Assembly: GCA_019054805.1 (NCBI GenBank)
Contig: JAHQIY010000005.1
Location: 5,997,501 to 6,061,500 of the forward strand
DNA length: 64,000 bases
From: Brachionus manjavacas
Taxonomy: Eukaryota; Rotifera; Eurotatoria; Ploima; Brachionidae
Direction of reading: 5' to 3'
Shown here: positions 39,701 to 52,799 of the stretch, piece after piece
Layout of the letters: every line of letters starts with the position of its first letter
Position numbering within the stretch: position 1 is the first letter of the stretch
Made by a program: the position numbers and the translations under genes
Notes under the pieces: generated by a model
Databases searched by the model: none
What the model saw: only the letters and a program-made list of their open reading frames with translations
Told to the model about the DNA's origin: nothing

Positions 39701-42638
39701 ACTCTTGATTTCCTCTTTACTCATCACTAAAAGCTACTATTCTCCAGCGTTCAATTGTTCAATTCAATCTTTCTTTGAACCATTTTAATCTTTTGATACG
39801 ATCTGAGCAGCATTTTTTTAGAGCTGTGTAAGTTCCTATTCTTTTACTAGTTATAAATCTCCTCGTTAAATGTAAGTATCATGCCTTTTATATTAATTTG
39901 AAAGAGAGTGTTAATTTTATTAAAAATAAATTTTTATTTAATTACTTTTTCCGATCTAAACCTTACAAAAAACAAGAGCGTCTAAAAATATGGAAAAAAT
40001 CAAATGTTTTGATGGAAAAGATTTTATTGTTAATTAATTTAATTTTTTTGCTTTACATTGCCAATGAGACCAAATAAACAAATAAATGAGTTGAACAATT
40101 TTGTCAGTTGAAGAGAACAAGTTGGAATTTTTTTTGGAATTTTCAGAATAAAAAAATGCGTCCAAAAGGTGTCAAATTCAAAGGAAAAATCTTTGAAATA
40201 CTGCGACTAAAATATTTGCAAAAAAAAACAAATTTATTTAATAAAACAATAATTCATGATTTATTACTTTTAAAATAAATAAAAATAAACTACTGAATTG
40301 ATTTGGACCATAAAAAAAATTATCTAAATTTTAATTGACATATTTAACGGCTGTTGTGACTAGGCTTGATCCATTTTGAGTTCGATTTGTTTTCGCTTTT
40401 AATTAGCATATGATACGACAAAAACATGTCGTTTATCCTAAGCACGGATAAAAGTAAGCAAATGGAAAATTTCTAATTTTACAAACTTCGTGATTTCTCT
40501 ATTCGAAAATTAAAAATTTAGGTTTATTTGAACGGATTTGTTTGATTCACAAGCGAAACTCAATATGTCTAAACAAAGCGGGAATCAAATTTCTCGGCAT
40601 AAAAAAATTTCCGAATCGCACAAAAAATTATTGAGTAACCGATGTGTGCATATTTTAGCTGAGTCCAATGTAAACAGATAAGATAACACGTTTAAGAGCT
40701 AATATTTGAATTTTTTCACTTGAATTAAACAAACAATTTGAGATAAAGCTTTGTAAAAGATAAAGTGACTCTTAATGACGACGACGGTGTCGTTTTTTCA
40801 TCTGCAAAAATCTCCAAACTCTGAAAATTTGTTCGCATTCTCATAAATGTTTATATTTGCTCAAAATTAAACGTAAATTCTCTCTCTCTCTCTTTTCTCT
40901 GTGTCTTTTATTTTAAATTTAAATAAATATTTAAAATTTCTGTTTTTGTAGTCTACGTGACTTTGTTTATCTTTTACTCGAAAAAAAAGCAAAACAAATA
41001 AATTCCTTTTCGGAGTTCAAGAGCTAATATTTACCGGCATAGGCAAACCGATTTTAATTTGTAGAGGAAATGGAAATTTTAATTTAATACCTGTCTATTA
41101 GCATTGTTTGTAAAAATGCTCGTTTAGCATACGATGTGAAGTTCAGATGAAAATTTCACTCGGTACCAAATCATGTCAAAGTAATTTGATTCTTATTTAC
41201 TTGTTGGTTTTGTTTTAAAGCTCTAAACAAAGGTGCATCTAGTTATTTATTTTGAAAATCAGATTTCTGGCATTGATTTTTAATTGAGATTTTGAATTGA
41301 TGTTATTTAACAAAATAAAAAAATTTTTTTAGTTAAAATTTTATTTTCATTTTTTTGCTCATTGCGGCACAATTTTTTCTTTCTCAGTTTTTTTAGCTTT
41401 TGTTATTTTAAATCAAAAAGAAAAGCAAAAGATTTTGACAATTAAATAATTTTAGGGGTCTAGAAGAATGGAGATAGAGAGAAATGATGAAGTTAAATCG
41501 AAAAATGAATATTAGACATATAGAAATCTAAAAAATTGGAGCTAACAAAAATTCTAATTTTTTTAGTTACTATCTCTAGCAAAAGATGATAACCCTTTTT
41601 CTCGATATTTTTTTTAAATAAAAACTTTTATTTTTTTTCTAATATTAAAAAATACAAGAAAACAAAAACTTTGTTATTAATGACATTATTTTTTATCTTT
41701 CTTTTCGAGGTATTTTCTCATTATTTTATTTTTTTTAATATCTTTAATTATGAATAAACATTAAAAGATTTTTCTTAATTTAAGAACCACTTTGGAATAA
41801 AAGAGAAACGATAAAATTAATAAAGTTAAAAAAATTAGACATTTGAATATTAAAACAATAAGTAAACATAAATTTTAATTTTTTTAATATCTAGTTCTTG
41901 ATTGAAAACAGAGTCAACAACTTTGAATAGTGATATGTACTTTGGATTTAGGTCGAACAAAATGGTTTTTTGTCTCCAAGATCACTAAAAAATTTTATTT
42001 TAATTTGCTAAAATCACATTCCACTTAAGTCTTCTATTAAATAACAGTTAAGTTAACTCACATTTAATTAATCATTAGCGGTGCAGAAACAGATAAAAAA
42101 TAGTACAAAGGTAATAAATTTGAGTGATTTTTTTTAAATTCATCTAATTTTTTCGAATGGTTCTGAGTGAAAAAATGTTTTTAACTTTCGTTGATTTACA
42201 ATTAGTAAAAAAAGCAATTAAATTTGAATAATGTTTTTTTTTCTTATTTAAAATAGAAATGACGTAGACGACATTAAAGGAATGAAGAGAAAATTATAAA
42301 TTCGAATTAATAATTAATTAACGTAATTTTTTTATTTTTGTTAACCCTATTGAATCTGAATAGGACCAAAATGTGATTAAATTGTGTAGTTAAGATTCTG
42401 ATTGCTATGTTGCTTTCAATTTTATAATTAGATTTTCTATTTTGGTCAATATTAAAACTTGAATCAAAAATTTAGATGCTAAAATAATTTGTTTACGAGA
42501 AAAAGACAAAAATTTATCAAGTTATTTATTTAAATCAAATTTTTTTTGTGCAAAAATAATTTTGGGTTTACTTAAGTTGGCAGTAGTTTAAAAAAAACAT
42601 TAAAATGAAAACGAAAAGTCAGAAGACCTTAAGTTTTG
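39701..42638. other. Non-coding AT-rich block
   Basis: About 2.9 kb without a supported gene. A short (ct)n tract lies at about 40880. No transposon remains were recognised. Confidence 0.4.
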
Positions 42639-42807
42639 TTATCTACAAACCAAATGAAAGCCTTTATCTAACAAAGAAATAAAAAGCTCAGTAGAAACAT
42701 TCGCGTTTATTTTTTTGCTTATTATCTCCTTGTGAAGCAAAGGGTCTTTTTTTGTAACCTGTAATAAACTACTATTATAGTACTTAACTGTGACACTTGA
42801 ATGACGG
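42639..42807 (-). other. Possible terminal exon on the minus strand
   Basis: A strong acceptor (tttttctttttgtttcttgcag) ends at 42808. The following frame reads RHSSVTVKYYNSSLLQVTKK, then DPLLHKEIISKKINA, and ends LLDKGFHLVCR. Upstream exons were not found, and no family is recognised; it may be transposon-derived or chance. Confidence 0.25.
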
Positions 42808-43084
42808 CTGCAAGAAACAAAAAGAAAAAATAATATAATTTTTTTTGTCAATTTTAGATATTTTTATTATTATCTAGATTTAATCAATGCTTAGTTGAGT
42901 TCCGCAATCTATTAGCCTTACGATTTTGTCCAAGTACAATAATCTTCTATCCGCAGTCTTTTATTATTTACGGTCTTTTTAAAAGCTTAAATGGCTCTAG
43001 GCAGAAAGACTTGAATTTATCATAATTATTTTATTTTCATAAATTCAACATTTTTGTTAAAAAGTTTAAATGTAGAGCTAGTAT

Positions 43085-44010
43085 GAAACTAGAATTTATT
43101 TTATTTATTTAATATATAATTTAGAGGGAATAGTTCCTCTTGGCAGCTCCGAACGGCGTAGTGCCTTCTTTTCAGCCAGCCTGTTAGGAATATTTTGTAA
43201 TTAATTATTATTATTATTAATTTGAGCCTCATAGACAATCTAAAATTGAAAAAAAATAAAAAAAAAATTTAAGTTAAGTTACATTGAAGACTTTGAGTAA
43301 AAAAAAATTTAAATTTATCACTGTAGCTTGTCAAAAACTGAAACTAGAAAATTAGGCTTAAAAAGAATACTAGTGATGATACCGTCAAACCTAAGTTTCA
43401 CAGTCAGTTACCTCTAGTGTTTCCAATTCTTTCTGTAACTTTGTTCTTTTATAAAACCATGCATCTCCATCTTTTTTTGATGGAAAATCTGGGGGTTCAT
43501 TAATGTGCAGAACTGGATGGATTTAGCTGTTTATTTTTAACTTTTTTGTCCCCCCAATCTTATCTAATCTCTTCATCTCATCTCCACTTAGGTCGTTTTT
43601 GCTGCTGTTACCATGTGGCGGGCTAGTTTGGACTTTTGATTGTTTTGAGGCATTGTGATTGATAAGAATACATAAATTTGTGATTTAAACTTGGACCTGA
43701 ATGTAGCGCTGTCCTAATAAATTGTGGATGCATATAAACCGATTTTTTTTTTCTAAAAGTAATTTGACATCTTGATTTCAAAAATTAAATAAATATGTGC
43801 ATTTTTTCAATTTTTAATGTCTTGTGTATTGTATCTAGACTCGTTTTTAATGAAGGCAACTTTATAATCCTGAGGATTTTGTTCTGGAAGATTTGGAGGT
43901 CATTTTTTTTTCTTTGAGTGCCACATTCTAGAATAATATAGCAGTAATCAAAAAGAGATCTGATTAAAGAATTGCACCGGAACTATTTATCACCAAAAAT
44001 AATCTACTCC
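43085..44010 (-). pseudogene. LINE remnants, minus strand
   Basis: From 44000 downward: SLIRSLFDYCYIILECGTQR, then NKILRIIKLPSLKTSLDTIH, the same LINE group as 5.2-5.8 kb. The frame closes near 43786. Between 43660 and 43385 lies an unassigned frame with INEPPDFPSKKDGDAWFYKR. Near 43228-43200 is a LINE tail with (AAT)n. Near 43190-43085 is another 3' end, ggctgaaaagaaggcactac, followed by cgttcggagctgcc and an (aaat)n tail. A relative of that end lies at 38052 on the plus strand. Several copies are stacked. Confidence 0.6.
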
Positions 44011-44094
44011 TCTTCAATAGCTTTAAGCTGTTGACGCAGCCACTGTGAGATTCCCGCTAATAGGCTATTATTTTTCCCTAGTTACTTACTGACA

Positions 44095-44400
44095 CAGAGC
44101 CCGTATAGTCGAATGGCTTGCATGTTAGCCACGCAAGCAGAGGATCGAGGGCTCAAAACCCGCTGAGGGTGAAAAAATCTTCAAAATATCTCTGCAATAC
44201 GGGGCGAATGTTTAAACCTCTTTCATTATAAAAATAGGGGGACCAGTTTCGACTGGGTAATAATTGCGGTGTAGATGATTAACTCGATGCAGTAACCTTT
44301 GTGTCAGTTCGGAGCTGTTGCTCGAAAAAGTACTTGAAAAGGAGATGAGCGCCTGCCCATTATATCATTATAATCAATTCGCAACTTAGAACAACAACAA
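44095..44400 (+). mobile_element. tRNA-derived SINE, ~300 bp, (AAC)n tail
   Basis: The head starts gagcccgtatagtcgaatgg (A-box-like) with a B-box-like gggctcaaaaccc about 45 bases later. The first seven bases after ga (gcccgta) nearly pair with tgagggt, as an acceptor stem would. A tRNA-unrelated body of about 220 bases, GC-richer than its surroundings (gaccagtttcgactgggtaa; cagttcggagctgttgctcg), follows and ends aacttagaacaacaacaa. Head, body and tail together fit a SINE. No flanking duplication was confirmed. Confidence 0.65.
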
Positions 44401-47400
44401 TGCATATCAAGTTTTTTCCATCAAAGAAACGCAATGTTTTTCGATTTTTGTAAAATAGTTTTATTGAATATGTAACATAAAATTTAGATAATGATAAAGA
44501 AAATGAGAATTCAAATTATCAAGCATTTTTGCATTTGTTATGAACATTAAATACTTATTCAGTTCTGTTAAGATCTGGTGGTTCGCGGTTATAACACAAA
44601 TAATAAAGAAAATAAATAAATAATAATAACTTTATTAATAAATGGCCACTTCTAGCCTATCAAATAATAAAGAAAAGAAAATAGTACACAAATAATTCTA
44701 ACAATAGTAATGATGATCATCCATTTGTCTAGTTTTACACAGTTTTAAATACTAGCGACTTGCTAAGCGCATGAGATCATAGTATTGCATTTTTGAAATT
44801 ATAGACATTTAAGTTGGCTTTAGTCGATGTTGTAGTTAATGAGAAAACTACAACACATTATTAGATTGAAAAAGTGAGCTTAAAATTACCCATCAAATAA
44901 TATTCACGCAAGTTAATTATTTATTTATCACGTGAATTAACCTTCTCTATAGGAGAAGTAAATTTTAAAGTTTGTAATAAACGTGGTTTTTTGTTTATTA
45001 TCTTTTTGTACATAGACGAGTATTAATTCAATAACTCCCGTTATGCTTTTGTTGAGAGACCAAACAATAAAAGAAGAAACTTTTAAAGGATAAATCTTTA
45101 TTTGAAATAAATTGGAATCTCCTCTAATAAGTGAAAAACAAGCATTTAAATATGAAAAATTATGACTAGAAAATAATAACTACTGTAACTGTTAAAATAA
45201 ATATTGTAACTGTTTTTAACTCAAATTTAATATGACATTAAATTTGGGTTATAACAAAGTTCCAAAAAATTAAATTATTAAGTGAGAATAAAAAAAAATA
45301 AAAAAATACAGAAATATAAAAAAGTATCTTTAAAACACATCTTAGTCGAAATTATGATTTTTACTTTTTCATATATACGGTTTGTCAAAGCTGGAAATTT
45401 TCGGGTACTATCGCAATTTCAATGTTTCAATTTTAGAATGATAAGTCATAGAAAATATTTCTTTTTTTTTGTTATCAAATGACAAGCTTTAATTGAAGTC
45501 CCATTTGTTTAGTTCATAGGCGAGTTGGCTCTTTATACCAAAATAAACATATCAAATTTTTTATCTTTGCAAAAAGAAAGCTTTTTAATTAAAAATGTTT
45601 ATTCAAAAAATTAGAGTTTTTGTTTTGTTTTGCAAAATAATTTGTCAAACGATAATACGAAACTAAACGAGAGGCCCTGTAATGGATTTAAATATGATTT
45701 TGATTTGATTATTTATATATTAAAATAAACACGTCCTAAATTATGATTGATTGAAACTTCTTAAATTTCAGCTCCGAAACAAAAAGCAAGCAAATCAACA
45801 ACAAGATATTCAGCTAGATTTAAGTCAACAAAAAAACTAAAAATTAAATATTTTTCTTAAACTTGAAGCAAAAAAAAAACGAAAGAGAAAGAGAGAAAGA
45901 GAATTATTCGTATTGTTGATTGTTTTTAATCCGAGTTAGCTTTGCGACTAACTATGGCACAAATAGCTCGGGCAAGTCTTCTATTACCAAACACTTGTTA
46001 AGAACTGCTTTCATATTGTTCTCAATAGATTTAATTTAAACTCTTCTGATCGCTTATTGTCTTTTCTAGTATTTGTTTTGGCGAGTTTTATCCTTTTTAT
46101 TTAGTCTTAAATCACGAACTTGAATTTGAAGTTTTCTTTTTTTCAATTATTTGCTTTTATTAAAGAAAATTATTTTAAATTAAATTTTGCAAGATTACAA
46201 TTCATTTTTAGCTTTTTTTTTTTCAATAAAAGTGAAAATTTTTCGTTTCGAATTAATCGGCCCCAAGACCGTAGTTTTTCTATTTGCTAGAAAATCATTT
46301 TTCAAATAAAATGAAAAAGTTTTTTATTTTGTTACCAAAATAGACCAATTGAAATATTTATATTTTTAGATACAAAATAAAATATGCATTGACAGAGAAA
46401 GAGATTTATACACAGTAACCAATTAGAAAAAAAGAGTTTATTTGAATTTTGTTTCGATCTTAAACAAGTAATTAAAATTTTATTTGTTCTAGTCCTCTGA
46501 CTAATTAGCTAGCCCGAGTTTGGGCTTTAAATCCAAGCCGTCTGTTTATGTGCGTGTGTGTGCTGAAACTAAAGTAACTCAGAAAAAATCAGTTGCAATT
46601 CTCTTCAAATAGAGCTCATATTTGTTTTCGCTTTTTTTTTTAAATATTTTCAAAATCAGCTAAATTTACTTTTATGTTCCAAAAAAAAAAATTCGAAATA
46701 GTTTCATCTTTTCGTCGATTATTGACACAAAGTTTAATTGTTGTATTTGTGTGTTATTCAAACTCGCATACACAAAAATTGCGATTATTATTTAGATATT
46801 CTGAATTCGACGAGCTTAGGCAAATCTATTATGAAAGTGTTTCTATTTGAGCCGAATAAATAAAACTGAGATCTCGTTAATTTCTTTTTAAATATTGTTG
46901 AAATTTTTTCAAAATAAAATTTTCAACTAAGTTCTCCATTCAATCGTTCTAGCTTGAAACAAAAAAAAACAACAACACTTCTCATGCACCCATCGTCACC
47001 CTCTTTTTATTAACGCCACTCGAACATTCTAGGAAATTTGCACACTGTTGCAGAGCATGGCTCCGTAGCGTTTCATTGCATCACTAATTTTTTCATAGCA
47101 GATAACTCATTCATTTCATTTCAAGCTAGTCCAATTGAACAATCAAACATTGAGTGTAATTTAGCCAAAACAAAGGCTGGAGAATTATTTAGCAGACCGA
47201 TTGAACAAGAGAAAAAAGATGCACGTATATGTTAGGTGTAAAATAGAGAAGAATTGTGTCAATATATTGAGAATTAAATTTTGAATTTTGAAGATTAGAC
47301 ATTAAAATTAATGAGAAAAGCTTATTTTTTCCATAAATCAATAAAAAAATTACTTTTTTATTTGTAATTGATTTTTATTTTAATTAACTTAATTGTTTGC

Positions 47401-48129
47401 TTGCTATGAAGCGTTCTATGGCGGAGAGCATACCGTATTCCCTCAAGTAAAAAAAATGAACCCTTTTTTTCTCTTCTTTAGCGGACTAAAGATTACATGA
47501 TGTCCGAGTTTATATTTTCTATCCATCTAATTGAAGGACCCAAAGGGCTCGAACTCGGGGTTCCATCGTTACTTCTATCTGAGGTAAATAGTTCAAGTAA
47601 AAAATTAGCTCTAAATAAATTGATTGTTCAAAGAGGGTCTCGGTTAAAAAAAATTTTATTAATGATTTTCTATCCTTAAAAACGCCACATAATCTAAGAA
47701 TCTTTTTTATTTTTTCCTCTTGCCTTTTTGCAAATCTTTATATTCATTTATACCATCATCTCTTGTTCTGTGACAACTAAAGCGTATGTTCTTGAGAAAT
47801 TGCCATAATAATCAGCCATGGCTATTTAGGCCGGATATTGGTCTTTCTATTCAGTCACATGATAAAAGGAATTCAAGGCGGAAAGGTTTTTAAGATTAGA
47901 ATAAAAATCTCAAAGCACTTTATGAGACTGGAACTATTATTAAGAAAAACCAAGCTTAGTGAAAATTTAAAAATCTAAACAGGAAACGAAAAAAGATGAG
48001 TCAAAATAATATCACAGCACTTCCATCTCCATACACTAGCTTGGTCAATGAGTTTTAAAAGTTATAATTTTTTTTTAAATTGGAATAATCAGATCTAGTA
48101 AGAGTTCCTTCAGATAAAAATTAACTAAA
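44401..48129. other. Non-coding block upstream of the zinc-finger gene
   Basis: About 3.7 kb. A possible LINE tail (minus) lies near 44620-44665 (ggctagaagtggccatttat followed by att repeats). Short (ga)n and (tg)n tracts occur at about 45885 and 46550. A relatively complex open stretch near 47038-47235 shows no domain. No gene is supported; enhancers or 5' UTR exons of the downstream gene could lie here. Confidence 0.35.
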
Positions 48130-48275
48130 AAAATAAAAAAGAGTCTAAGTCATAATGGTTCTTGCCACTCGCCAGCTCTAATTTCCTTATTTCTGAACCT
48201 GTGGCCTTATGTTTGCTTAGCTATTGTACAGCGGTTCATCAAACCACTACACTTTCAGCGCGCTTTTTTCTTGAA
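48130..48275 (-). mobile_element. Weak tRNA-like/SINE-like segment
   Basis: On the minus strand, gtgtagtggtttgatgaacc resembles an A-box/D-loop, and ggttcagaaat about 52 bases later is a partial B-box. The segment is GC-richer than its surroundings. Stems do not close convincingly. Confidence 0.3.
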
Positions 48276-50655
48276 CTTCAGGTCCTTGAGGAAAAAATTA
48301 ATAAATTAGCAAAAACGCAAATTTGTTAGTTAAACTTATCTTCAAAAAATTGCCTACGATTCACATTAGGTTTTCGGATAATAAACAGCGGAGTTGTTCT
48401 AATTTATCACCTGAACAATCAATGCTTTTGTTAAGAATAAAATAGCTGTCCTTACAGAGTTAAATAAGAAAATTGGAAAGAAGTCATTTTACCAGACAAT
48501 ACCTTTTGATTGTTGACTTGTTCAGATATATGGAATGTAAGCGATTCAGTTGTTAATTAAATTAATTAAATTTTTTTTCTTTTTTACAAGTTTTGACGTC
48601 ATTCAAGACATGATTGTTGACAGCTGAAAGCCATCACTGAAGACTCCTTCTCTAGGTCTAAAACTCAACTTAATAAATTATTGAGGATTAATCAAAAGTT
48701 ATAGCACTAGTCGGTAGGAAGTGATATGTTTTTTTTTCACAGTGAAAACAAAGGGACTGGAGGGTACCAATTTTAAAAACTACATTTTTTTATTGTTGCT
48801 GGCGTCAACAAGTGTTTCGGAACAATTGAGCTCTATTTTAGTTTAGCTAAGTGCATTTTTTTTTACAAAAAGAAAATTGACATTTGGAATTGTTTAAATT
48901 TCAAAAATCGAACCATTTTTGGATTTTATTGGGAAAAAGTTTATTTGTTTTTGTAGAATGAGCCCACTTTGGCAAGCAAGTGTGCGCAAAGCCAAGATAA
49001 AGGCAATAAATTAGAAAATGCCGGGCTTAATTAGCATTAGAACTATTATCGCCAAAATGAATGCATTTTACTAATAGCATTAATGCTATCTTCATTTACA
49101 ATCTTTGTTATTTACTTATTTAAATTTATTTATTTTATTGTTGAACTAAATCCACTCTATTTTACCTTTAGTTTGTTTAAGATAAAATATTGGTAAATGC
49201 GAGCGATGACATACATTAAAAAAAGTTTTTTTTTTTTTTTTTTTTAGTTGAAAAATTAATGACCGAATGACATTAATAGCGCTGATTATCAGTCATTTAG
49301 GGCCCGCGCATTCAAGTCCATAAAAATTTATGACTTTAATTAAAAATTTGCAATAAATAATTTTTTAATTTTTAAATCCCATTGTTTATTTTACCTGAGT
49401 TTCGTGCCGAGATAACAAAATTAGTAAATTTATGTCTATGTGTGTGTGTGTGTGTTGAAAATGTAAATTTAAAATTTTTTTTCATTTTATCTTTTGATGA
49501 CAAATTTAGAAAAAACAACAACAACCAAACATTCAGGTGTTTCGAAACAAATAACAAGGATTATCATTCGGATTTTGTTTATTCATTTAATTTCTAATAT
49601 TTAACTTAGAGATATTCGCTCAAAATTCGTGCTACGAGCTCAATTTACTTTTCGAAGTTTAAATTTCACATTCTCATTTTGAATTTTTACTTCTACTGTA
49701 CTTTTTAATCTGTCTTGACAGAATGACAAGCCGACAGATTCAATCAAAGATTTTTCATCTCAAAAAAGTCGCCTAAATTTGTAAGGTGAATTTTGACATA
49801 AGACAAAAAAACAGTCGTCACCAAAAAATGGACCAACAGGTAAAAGCTCTTGTGTAAGGTACTTTTTTTTCAAATTGGTTCAAGGGCTTCGTTTAGCTCA
49901 AAGTTAAAATTTTGGCCAAAAAAATACCTTATATATTTATTTTCACCGGTGACCTTGTTTTTAAATTGTAAAGCTTTTTTTTAAGAAATCAAGCCGAATT
50001 AGTTTTTATCTCTAAGAAAAATTAAAACAAACAATCAAAAAATAATTTTATTTACTTAATAATTTTTTTTTCTTTAATAGAACACTTATTTAAATGAAAA
50101 AAAAAATAGAGAAACTACAATAAAATTCTTAGAAGTGCAGCGAGCTCAAAAATTTCAAATTGTTTACTTAAACCAAAAGTTATCCTTCTACCTATTCTTT
50201 TAAAATTCTCTCTCCAATTTGCATAACATTATCACTTATTTATTTAATTGTGACTAAACACACAAGTTTAAAACAAATTGAATTTTTCTAAAATTTGTGT
50301 GTGTGTGCCGGCGAAGAGAAAATTTTTTTTTTTTTATTTGATATTTTTCCTAAGATACCGATACTCTCGAATGTAAACAATGCGGTCCATTTCGAGCTAT
50401 TGAATTTCGATCTAAGCTATTTCATCAAAAAGCACTTTTTTCCTCTCTAGCTAAACAAACCAAAATATCTAATCTTTAACTAAAAATTTAAATTAAAAAA
50501 AAAACAAATTTTATAAAGTGTTTATTTTACTTAATTGAATTTTTTTTCCTAAAAATGATAACTTAATCAGTTGTTCTAAACTTGATACTTTAAAATAAAT
50601 ATTTAAAGCCTTTTATTTCTCTTTTTTATTTAAACTAAAGATACCCTAATTTAAA
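48276..50655. other. Presumed promoter and 5' region of the zinc-finger gene
   Basis: Non-coding, with poly(T) at about 49226, (tg)n at about 49440 and 50302, and GC-richer islets such as gtgccggcgaagag near 50308. The 5' UTR start cannot be placed. Confidence 0.35.
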
Positions 50656-52248
50656 ATGTCCAAAAATCATGAATTTGTCGACGAAGACGAAGATAAGAAG
50701 AGCCAATTTGACACGGAACGTGATCAAGTGTTGGACTTGAGTGTCAAAAGCCGTGACAACGCGCTGAACAAACGCAAGAACAGGCCTATAAAATCAGTGG
50801 AGATAGAGGACGAGTGCACAGACGAACCAGCAGAGATCGATGACTACGAGAGCATGGGAGACCAAGTGCCCGAGTTTGCAAACACCGAGCTTGACGAAAA
50901 CTGCATTCAAGCGGAGCAGCCCAAGCCCAAAAAGCTAAAAACCAAAAGCTACACCCCCGACTACCAGCCCATGGACACAAAACCCAGTTTGCCCAGCACC
51001 AGCAAAAAACAAATGAGATTCCAGTGCAGATTCTGCATCTACAAGTCGCACTCTGTCAGCCTGATGCAAAATCACATATACCGTCACATTGACACCACTC
51101 CCTATGCATGCTACTACTGCGGCCACAAGTCGACCACCAAGTCAACCATCATGGTGCACATTGAGCTGTGCCACCCGAACATGGAGGTTAAAATAAAAGA
51201 GAACAGAGTCAAAGAAGAAGACTACTACTTGGACTTGAACTCGTCGGCCTCCTATTCGGCCAAGACAGAGCTGAGCGCGCCCAAGCCACTCAAGCGCAAA
51301 AGCCAGGACACCCACGACGAGGACAAAATCAACTCCAGCTTGTCATTCAAGTCATTTAACTCCATTTCTCCGTCAGTTTCGTCCGAGTCCTCGCTCTGCT
51401 CCTCGCCGTCCCAGTCGCCCAACCCGCACAAGTCCGACCAGCTGCAATTCATCAAGCCCAACGACGAAGAACTGCTGCTAAACCAGGACGCCCTCGAGGA
51501 AAAAGACTCGAGCAGCTACAACTCAGTGTACAACAGGCCCAAACAGTACTTTGGCTCTCTCTACGAACCGGACAAACAGTACTCGTGCAAGCTGTGCACT
51601 TACACGACCAACCACAAGCCGAGCATGGAGGACCATGTGTACGTGCACACCAACAAGAGGCCTTACCGATGTGGCTACTGCAACGAGGAGATTTACACCA
51701 GGTACGCGGCCACCTACCACAACAAATACAAGCATCCTGGCGAGGCTAGGAATTTCATCAAAGACGAACAGGACGTTTCCATTTACTATGTGAATAGGGC
51801 CAAGAAGAACTCGAGTCAGAGCGAAGAGGCCAAGACAGCCGAGTCAGAGGCTGCTAAAACATGCAAAAAGCTCAAGCAGTCCGAGCCAAAAATAGCCAAC
51901 AAGTCTACATCTAAAGCCAATGGTGACTCTAGGCCTGAGTTGAACGTCAAGCCGCCTTCACAGCCCGTTGCCAACTATGACTTTGGTCTGGCCCTCAAAA
52001 TGTACCAAATTCAACTGCAGAGTCTGATGGCAGCTAATTATCTACAGTCTATTCGATCAAACCAACCATCTAGCAATCTAATGGCTTCTTATTTTGGACT
52101 AAATGGCGAGCAGTTGCAGCAGTTGTCCCACTATTTGAGTGTCAAAGGAAGAATGGATGGTGATGTGATGACAAATAGTGAGGAGGATGCGGAAAGCTCG
52201 CTGAATGAAACTGAAAACAGTGATAGAAACGAGTCGTTGACGAGCTAG
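50656..52248 (+). CDS. C2H2 zinc-finger transcription factor, two finger pairs, CtBP-type motif
   Basis: 530 residues, single exon. VLDLSVK at residues 25-31 resembles the PxDLSxK motif that recruits the CtBP co-repressor. Fingers 1-2 (about 122-174): FQCRFCIYKSHSVSLMQNHI, then YACYYCGHKSTTKSTIMVHI. Fingers 3-4 (about 308-361): YSCKLCTYTTNHKPSMEDHV, then YRCGYCNEEIYTRYAATYHN. Between the pairs is a Ser-rich linker; an acidic Ser/Glu tail ends the protein. It should be nuclear, binding DNA and probably repressing. Codons are strongly C/G-ending, unlike every other gene here, and long antisense frames are a by-product. The orthology group was not identified; paired fingers of this type occur in ZNF462-like proteins among others. 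Confidence 0.9.
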   Translation: MSKNHEFVDEDEDKKSQFDTERDQVLDLSVKSRDNALNKRKNRPIKSVEIEDECTDEPAEIDDYESMGDQVPEFANTELDENCIQAEQPKPKKLKTKSYTPDYQPMDTKPSLPSTSKKQMRFQCRFCIYKSHSVSLMQNHIYRHIDTTPYACYYCGHKSTTKSTIMVHIELCHPNMEVKIKENRVKEEDYYLDLNSSASYSAKTELSAPKPLKRKSQDTHDEDKINSSLSFKSFNSISPSVSSESSLCSSPSQSPNPHKSDQLQFIKPNDEELLLNQDALEEKDSSSYNSVYNRPKQYFGSLYEPDKQYSCKLCTYTTNHKPSMEDHVYVHTNKRPYRCGYCNEEIYTRYAATYHNKYKHPGEARNFIKDEQDVSIYYVNRAKKNSSQSEEAKTAESEAAKTCKKLKQSEPKIANKSTSKANGDSRPELNVKPPSQPVANYDFGLALKMYQIQLQSLMAANYLQSIRSNQPSSNLMASYFGLNGEQLQQLSHYLSVKGRMDGDVMTNSEEDAESSLNETENSDRNESLTS

Positions 52249-52485
52249 ACAGCAGAGATGTGTACAAATAGTGAGAATGGCCATTTAGTTTAATTCAGCA
52301 TTCCGACAGTGTATTAATGTTTATAATTTTTTTTTCTTATAAATTTTTTTTGTTTCCGATTCTAATTAATTAAGCTGTATTTAAAGTAATTTTTTTTGTC
52401 ATCAAGTTAATAGGGGTTGTAAGCCTTTAATTTTATAAAAATCTCTAAAAATTTGTAAAAGTTTTTTTACCATTCTATGGATTGA

Positions 52486-52491
52486 AATAAA
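52486..52491 (+). terminator. Candidate polyadenylation signal of the zinc-finger gene
   Basis: AATAAA 240 bases after the stop, preceded by T-rich sequence. Confidence 0.4.
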
Positions 52492-52799
52492 ATTTTTGAA
52501 AATTGAATTTTTTTCTCCTAAATGCTACACATTGAGATAAAGCGACATCGTTGTCGATATCACTGGATCGATCAATAAACTTGACCATAAATGAAGGGCC
52601 CAAGGGTACTGATGTGTAAATATCTCACATAAAGCGATCATAAAGCTTTGATAATGATTGTTGTGTTTATGTTATTTATTTATTTAAAAAATTACGCCAG
52701 ATTTGGCGATGATTAAAAAAAATTAATATTAAAGAGAAATATTAAAAAAGGGAAAATTTATAAAAATAAAGACTATTTTTTTGTTTTTTTTTTGTTCAG
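52492..52799. other. Intergenic
   Basis: No gene. A GC-richer segment at about 52545-52610 (agcgacatcgttgtcgatat) has a short internal inverted repeat. Confidence 0.4.

Noticed and set aside
45282-45482. 66-codon plus frame in AT-rich DNA
   Set aside because: Lys/Ile/Phe-rich composition typical of chance frames.
47038-47235. 65-codon plus frame of higher complexity
   Set aside because: No start context, splice signal or domain; insufficient evidence for a gene.
47530-47570. B-box-like word (gagttcgagccc on the minus strand)
   Set aside because: No A-box at tRNA spacing and no stems; not called a tRNA or SINE.
50786-51793. Several long antisense and shifted frames inside the zinc-finger exon
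   Set aside because: High GC removes stop codons; no domain is visible in any of them.
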